A stretch of DNA of 64,000 nt from Alternaria dauci (Eukaryota; Ascomycota; Dothideomycetes; Pleosporales; Pleosporaceae). Positions 60,091 to 64,000 of this stretch are shown in pieces. Both the position numbers and the translations under genes were made by a program. Every line of letters begins with the position of its first letter. Within the stretch, counting starts at the first letter, position 1. The stretch is taken from assembly GCF_042100115.1 (NCBI RefSeq), contig NC_091273.1, positions 3,534,001-3,598,000 of the forward strand, written 5' to 3'. A model generated the notes under the pieces. The model searched no databases. It was not told the DNA's origin and worked only from the letters and a program-made list of their open reading frames with translations.

Positions 60091-60203
60091 TATGATTATC
60101 ATCAAGCGAAGCACTGGTTCTAGCTTATTGCCCAATCTCAAATAGTTGCGTAATGAGTGAAGAGCATGACAAGAAAAGGAAAAACGGGATGCTCGTAATT
60201 GAG

Positions 60204-60788
60204 CTATAGCATGTCATCTGGCAGACCGCGCGGCCCGCTTTGCGGACGCTTCATCAAAACCTCTTCTTTCTCCCCATTTTGCAATCGCGTAATGAACTCT
60301 TCTGGATCAAAGTCCACGCCTATAGGGTTCTCGACGAAGGATTTCGATTTCATAAATTCAGTGGCATCGTTTGCGTCTTTGAAGTTGTCGACTTGCGTCT
60401 CAAGCTTGTTGCCGTCAGGGTCGCAGTAATAAATCGACGTAGTGGGTCCGTGGTTGACAGACCAAAGCGGTGAGATGCCCTTTGATTTACGTTGTCGATA
60501 AGACAGTAGAAGGTCGGATAACGAGTCGAAGGAAAAGGCAATGTGCTCAAGGCCGCAGGTACCCTTGGCTTGGTCCTGTGTACCGGGAACCTGAATGAGG
60601 GCAATGCGATGGTGCTCGTCGTCGTAGGTGAGGAACGCTAAGATCTCGTTCTCGTACTGTACGTGTGCGCCTAGGAAGTCGGTGTAATAGCGAACCATGT
60701 TTTGGAGGTTATTGGTGCGGAGAACGACATGTGCAAGCTTGCTGGGCGATTTGACAGCAGATACGGGCTCGTCAAAGTTGATTGCCAT
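60204..60788 (-). CDS. Extradiol-type ring-cleaving dioxygenase, one-domain VOC protein
   Basis: A single-exon frame of 194 codons from MAINFDEPVS. It is a vicinal-oxygen-chelate protein with the two-histidine, one-carboxylate metal triad in the expected places: H20 in KLAHVVLRT, H82 in GLEHIAF and E130 in GNKLETQV, followed by the family-like tail FDPEEFITRL. It also has the YYCDPDGN motif typical of catechol and biphenyl-diol type extradiol enzymes. Length fits the one-domain extradiol dioxygenases rather than two-domain ones (~290 aa). The expected reaction is meta-cleavage of a catechol-like ring with O2 and Fe(II). Glyoxalase-like or fosfomycin-type roles are less likely because of the DPDGN motif and context. 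It is convergent with the FAH-family gene and divergent from the regulator. Confidence 0.82.
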   Translation of the reverse strand: MAINFDEPVSAVKSPSKLAHVVLRTNNLQNMVRYYTDFLGAHVQYENEILAFLTYDDEHHRIALIQVPGTQDQAKGTCGLEHIAFSFDSLSDLLLSYRQRKSKGISPLWSVNHGPTTSIYYCDPDGNKLETQVDNFKDANDATEFMKSKSFVENPIGVDFDPEEFITRLQNGEKEEVLMKRPQSGPRGLPDDML

Positions 60789-61334
60789 GATGGTGAAATT
60801 GAATCAATGGATGCGCAGCAAAAGTAAATGGTTGCGATGTATGTTCCGTGGCTTTATGCATAAGCAGCAGATTCTGCTTGTGTTCGCGCGAAGCACAAAG
60901 GCCTCAGCTGAGTAAGTGGGTGATTACCTATTGCATGTCCTTGCAGGCATTACGAGACGAAAACGAATCAATGACTGCTGCCGTAACTATGAACGAGGCT
61001 TCCAGCAGACCAAAGCGCATATTCTCCATGCCCGGAGAAGGTGAGATTATCGCCGGGAGGGTTGGGTCGTGACCGGTGCCCTTCGGAAACAATTGCTTCC
61101 GGCTGACCAATGAGCATGCGCGGAAGAGACAGACGATCGGATCGGACTTGTCCAGCACGCACGCTTCCCCGCTTCCATCGCGAGCGCCTCTTGGGCTCCC
61201 GGGCGCGTTAGAAAGCTAAATTTACCGTGGTGGCTTTTGTCTCCGAGCGTCATGAAGCCAATACTTCCGGATGCTCAGATCCTCTCACTCACAGCTTCAC
61301 CTTCCGGGTCGCTGGCCAGTCTCCATAATCGGAA
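60789..61334. promoter_or_regulatory. Divergent promoter of the dioxygenase and the Zn2Cys6 regulator
   Basis: 546 bp between the two start codons. It contains a perfect inverted repeat TTCTCC-N6-GGAGAA (61022-61039), resembling the CTCC...GGAG palindrome in the monooxygenase/FAH promoter, and a wider-spaced CGG...CCG pair near 61084-61101. These are candidate autoregulatory sites. Confidence 0.45.
61022..61039. promoter_or_regulatory. Inverted repeat TTCTCC-N6-GGAGAA
   Basis: A perfect 6-bp-arm inverted repeat in the dioxygenase/regulator promoter. It shares CTCC/GGAG arms and a central ATG with the palindrome at 58964-58976. Confidence 0.4.
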
Positions 61335-63804
61335 ATGCCTGTTAGCCCGCCGCCATCCGGAGACGATTCATCTAGCCGAACGCGTCAGCGTCACGCAAAA
61401 GGCCGTGTCGGATTGCAGAAGGTCAACGTAGCATGTGACAGATGCCGTGTGAAGAAGATCAAATGTAAGTCTTTTCGTTCTCCGCTTTGGTTCTTCGCTT
61501 GTAGTCGGTAGGTGATTGACCTGATTGCAGGCGACGGCAGTACGCCATGCCAAAGCTGTCACACCATCAGTGTCGAGTGCACGTACTCCCGTACTGTAAG
61601 ACGATACCGGGGAGCATCGATTGCCAAGACACAAAATCTGCAACGATGGTCTAGTAATGCGAAGCGTCCAATGCAGACCGATCAACTGGGGGCATTTCCT
61701 TCAATTGAGGATTATAACGAGGGAAGAATCATACCGGCATTACAGCCAATTACCAGTATCAACGATGATGTCGCTGCCGAAACCTCCTTTCCTGCTGCGT
61801 TTAGCAGGCATGACGGCACATCAACCAATGGTATAAATCAGCTTGTCGATCCTCCGTCAGCCGCAGTAGACCCCGTACGTGGAGCAGAGTCGGAAGATAT
61901 AGTTTATCTACCAGAAGACGAAGATCCGCTACCTGACGCCTCAGCACCGCCCAGCCGAGATGAAATACACGGTCCTAACTCTTTTGCTTCTATCTGTGCA
62001 GACTCTGGGGTGGCCTGGATAGCGTCTCGTATTGGTGCTTCCAATTACGCTACGTGTGCTACGTCGTTCATGTCCACCATCAGTCGCAAGCTCAAACTTC
62101 AAAAACGCCTAAGTCAACAAAGACTGCCCGATCCTTCACTAGAAATTGCATGGCGTTATACTAGGGGTAAGTCGCCCTCAATATGGTGGTAACCATCAGC
62201 CAAACTCACACTTCCAATCCCAGCTTACTTCAATGAGAGCATTGAAGCTACTTATCAGACCATCGATCGATCGGATTTCGAAGCACGACTGGGAAGACAT
62301 TACACAGGTTCATTGTATGACGAGGAACCCGGCTGGTACGCGCTACGAAATGTCGTGTTTGCGAGCGGATGCAGGATCACGACGTTCAAGTCATGTTCCT
62401 GGATGGAAGCTCAAAAGAAAGCAAAAGGATACTTCGACAACGCACTTTCCGTAGAGGCGGAGTTGTTGCATGGAACCCCAGGACTCATCGCAATACAAGC
62501 ACTATTGGCCATGGTATGAATAAGTGTCCCTTCTATAACGAGCTAATAATAACGTCAAAGGCTTTCTTCGCTGACGGTCTAGGGGCCGCAAAACTGGAGT
62601 ACACACTTATTGGTTGTGCCGTGCGCTTGGCGTATGCAAGAGGTATTCATCTTCAACCGACCTCGAGATCTGTGTCTTTCGAACAATCGGAAAGACGAAG
62701 CTGGCTATTTTGGACTCTATACTGCTTTGAAAAGCACCTCACAATGCGTGCAGGACGTCCATCTGTAAGCTCCACACTTTCACTAGTGTTGTCAAACTTA
62801 TAGTTGCCTCTAGGTGATCGATGACGAGGATATCAGTTGCGCGCTGCCAACTTGGGCGCCGAATGCAAGCTCCAGCTTTGTAGAATGTTTTAGGAATATT
62901 GTAGATCAGGCAAAGATGTCTTCGACTATCGCAAAAAGCTTCGCCACCGTAAAGGCTCGGCAACGACCACTTCGAGAAAAGGCTTGTCTGATCAAAGAAA
63001 TCAACACGACTTTACGATCTTGGTACGAAAACCTCTCTCCAGATCTGAAGGTTCTGTTTCCAGTCGACACCAAGAAGATACCACGAGGTCTATGCGCAGA
63101 GCATCTCATGTATCTCCATCTTTCTTACTACGGTAATATGGCTGCTCTCCATTCTGTCCTTGGTTATCCTTGGAACCTCAACGACGCGCAGTTGAGTGAT
63201 CAAGACGACACAGTGGTGAGGTTTCAGATGGAGGCTAGCAGCGATGCATTAGCAGAGGCATCACGGCATATTATCTTCATTGCTCGATCAATCTCTTTAG
63301 ATGCTGCTGCTCCAGTGTGGTAAGTGAATAGGAAGCCCACAGTCCCTTATTCTGACCTTGACACTTCCTAGGCTCGTATTTTACTACCCATTGCTCGGCA
63401 TGATCAACATGTTTGTGTCGATACTCAAGTCGCCAGCTGGACCAGCGACTGAGAAGAATATTGGGATTATCGACATGGCCGCCGGCTACTTTGCGTATCT
63501 TGATTACTCCACAGACGCCATTTTTTCTTTCGATCTAGTAAAGAATTTGGCACAGTGGGCTAGGAAAGCAGTTTCTCAAGCGCGCGATCAAGTTCCTACT
63601 CCGCAATCTACGCACTTCGCCGTGGAACGAGACGTGCTATCGCCAATGGAGAACTTTCATGTCAACTCAATTCCTAATGTAAGTTTGTTATACCCGGTCA
63701 TTCAATCGCCGACTGATGATTTGTAGACAGTGATGGATATTGATGGAATGGATTTGGATGATTGGCCAACATTTCTTGCTCGCCTGCCACAGTTTATAGC
63801 TTGA
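61335..63804 (+). CDS. Zn2Cys6 transcription factor, probable cluster regulator
   Basis: Seven exons, 61335-61464, 61531-62166, 62224-62513, 62561-62764, 62814-63319, 63372-63678 and 63727-63804, with GT-AG introns of 47-66 bp, give 716 aa. The binuclear zinc cluster is C34, C37, C44, C50, C53 and C60 (spacing CX2CX6CX5CX2CX6C), split by the first intron just after the first base of the third Cys codon. A linker with Ser/Pro-rich stretches follows, then the fungal transcription-factor domain: TYQTIDRSDFEARL near 260, GTPGLIAIQALLAM, GCAVRLAYARGIHL and RRSWLFWTLYCFEKHL, and it ends with an acidic tail (DIDGMDLDDWPTFL) that could activate transcription. It is intact, unlike the related pseudogene at 55.2-56.8 kb. 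It stands divergent to the dioxygenase gene, as expected for a pathway-specific regulator. The start ATG was chosen because it gives the cluster at the usual N-terminal distance. Confidence 0.93.
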
Positions 63805-64000
63805 TGTCGACATCAGCACACCGCTCACGAACTCCAATGACAGTCTAACGTCCACTTCAACATCAGTGAGTCATGAAATGTCATCACACGATTGTAAACC
63901 CTCAAGAATCGTTTCATCCTCCTGCAGTAATATAAATACTAAGAGATTTCACGAGCTTAGCATGATAGGTAACTGTCGTCATCTCATCTACTATTGTGGT
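63805..64000. other. 3' flank of the regulator
   Basis: Nearly 200 bp to the window edge; nothing recognised. Confidence 0.5.

Overview
The window looks like nuclear DNA of a filamentous ascomycete (Pezizomycotina). The genes have short introns (about 44-126 bp) with GTATGT/GTAAGT-type donors and CTAAC/CTGAC-like branch sites. They are unclustered housekeeping genes on both strands, mixed with Zn2Cys6 regulators, a Dal5-type transporter, pectinases and aromatic-catabolism enzymes. The gene mix fits a plant-associated Dothideomycete, perhaps Pleosporales. That placement is inference; no marker gene here fixes the species. Splice structures were rebuilt by reading both strands and checking phase.

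Layout. 1-270: start of a conserved fungal protein running off the left edge. 5.2-7.7 kb: TBC-domain Rab GAP. 9.6-12.3 kb: a convergent pair, an AHL-lactonase-like metallo-beta-lactamase and a five-intron epoxide hydrolase. 12.8-20.2 kb: housekeeping block with Rqc2/NEMF, coatomer zeta and, divergently, a mitochondrial PPR-like factor. 21.3 kb: a small 74-aa protein. 24.7-27.5 kb: an uncharacterised fungal gene that appears broken by a frameshift and a stop. 30.5-33.0 kb: a large disordered protein. 33-39 kb: about 6 kb with no convincing gene. 39.0-40.6 kb: anion:cation symporter-type MFS transporter. 42.7-48.5 kb: one intronless gene for a 1920-aa secreted protein with four tandem pectin methylesterase domains, the first lacking the catalytic residues, plus a Ser/Thr-rich tail. 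49.3-50.9 kb: hexokinase.

The right end (51.6-63.8 kb) resembles a catabolic or secondary-metabolic cluster. It holds an O-methyltransferase with a late frameshift, a short-chain dehydrogenase, a heavily decayed transcription-factor pseudogene, an FAD aromatic monooxygenase, a fumarylacetoacetate-hydrolase-family enzyme, a one-domain extradiol (VOC) dioxygenase and an intact Zn2Cys6 regulator. The hydroxylase, extradiol dioxygenase and FAH hydrolase match the three chemical steps of a meta-cleavage pathway for an aromatic ring. Such a pathway is common in bacteria and little described in fungi. CGG/CCG inverted repeats lie in the two divergent promoters of this core. The most notable items are the four-domain pectin methylesterase and the putative meta-cleavage cluster with a dead second regulator.
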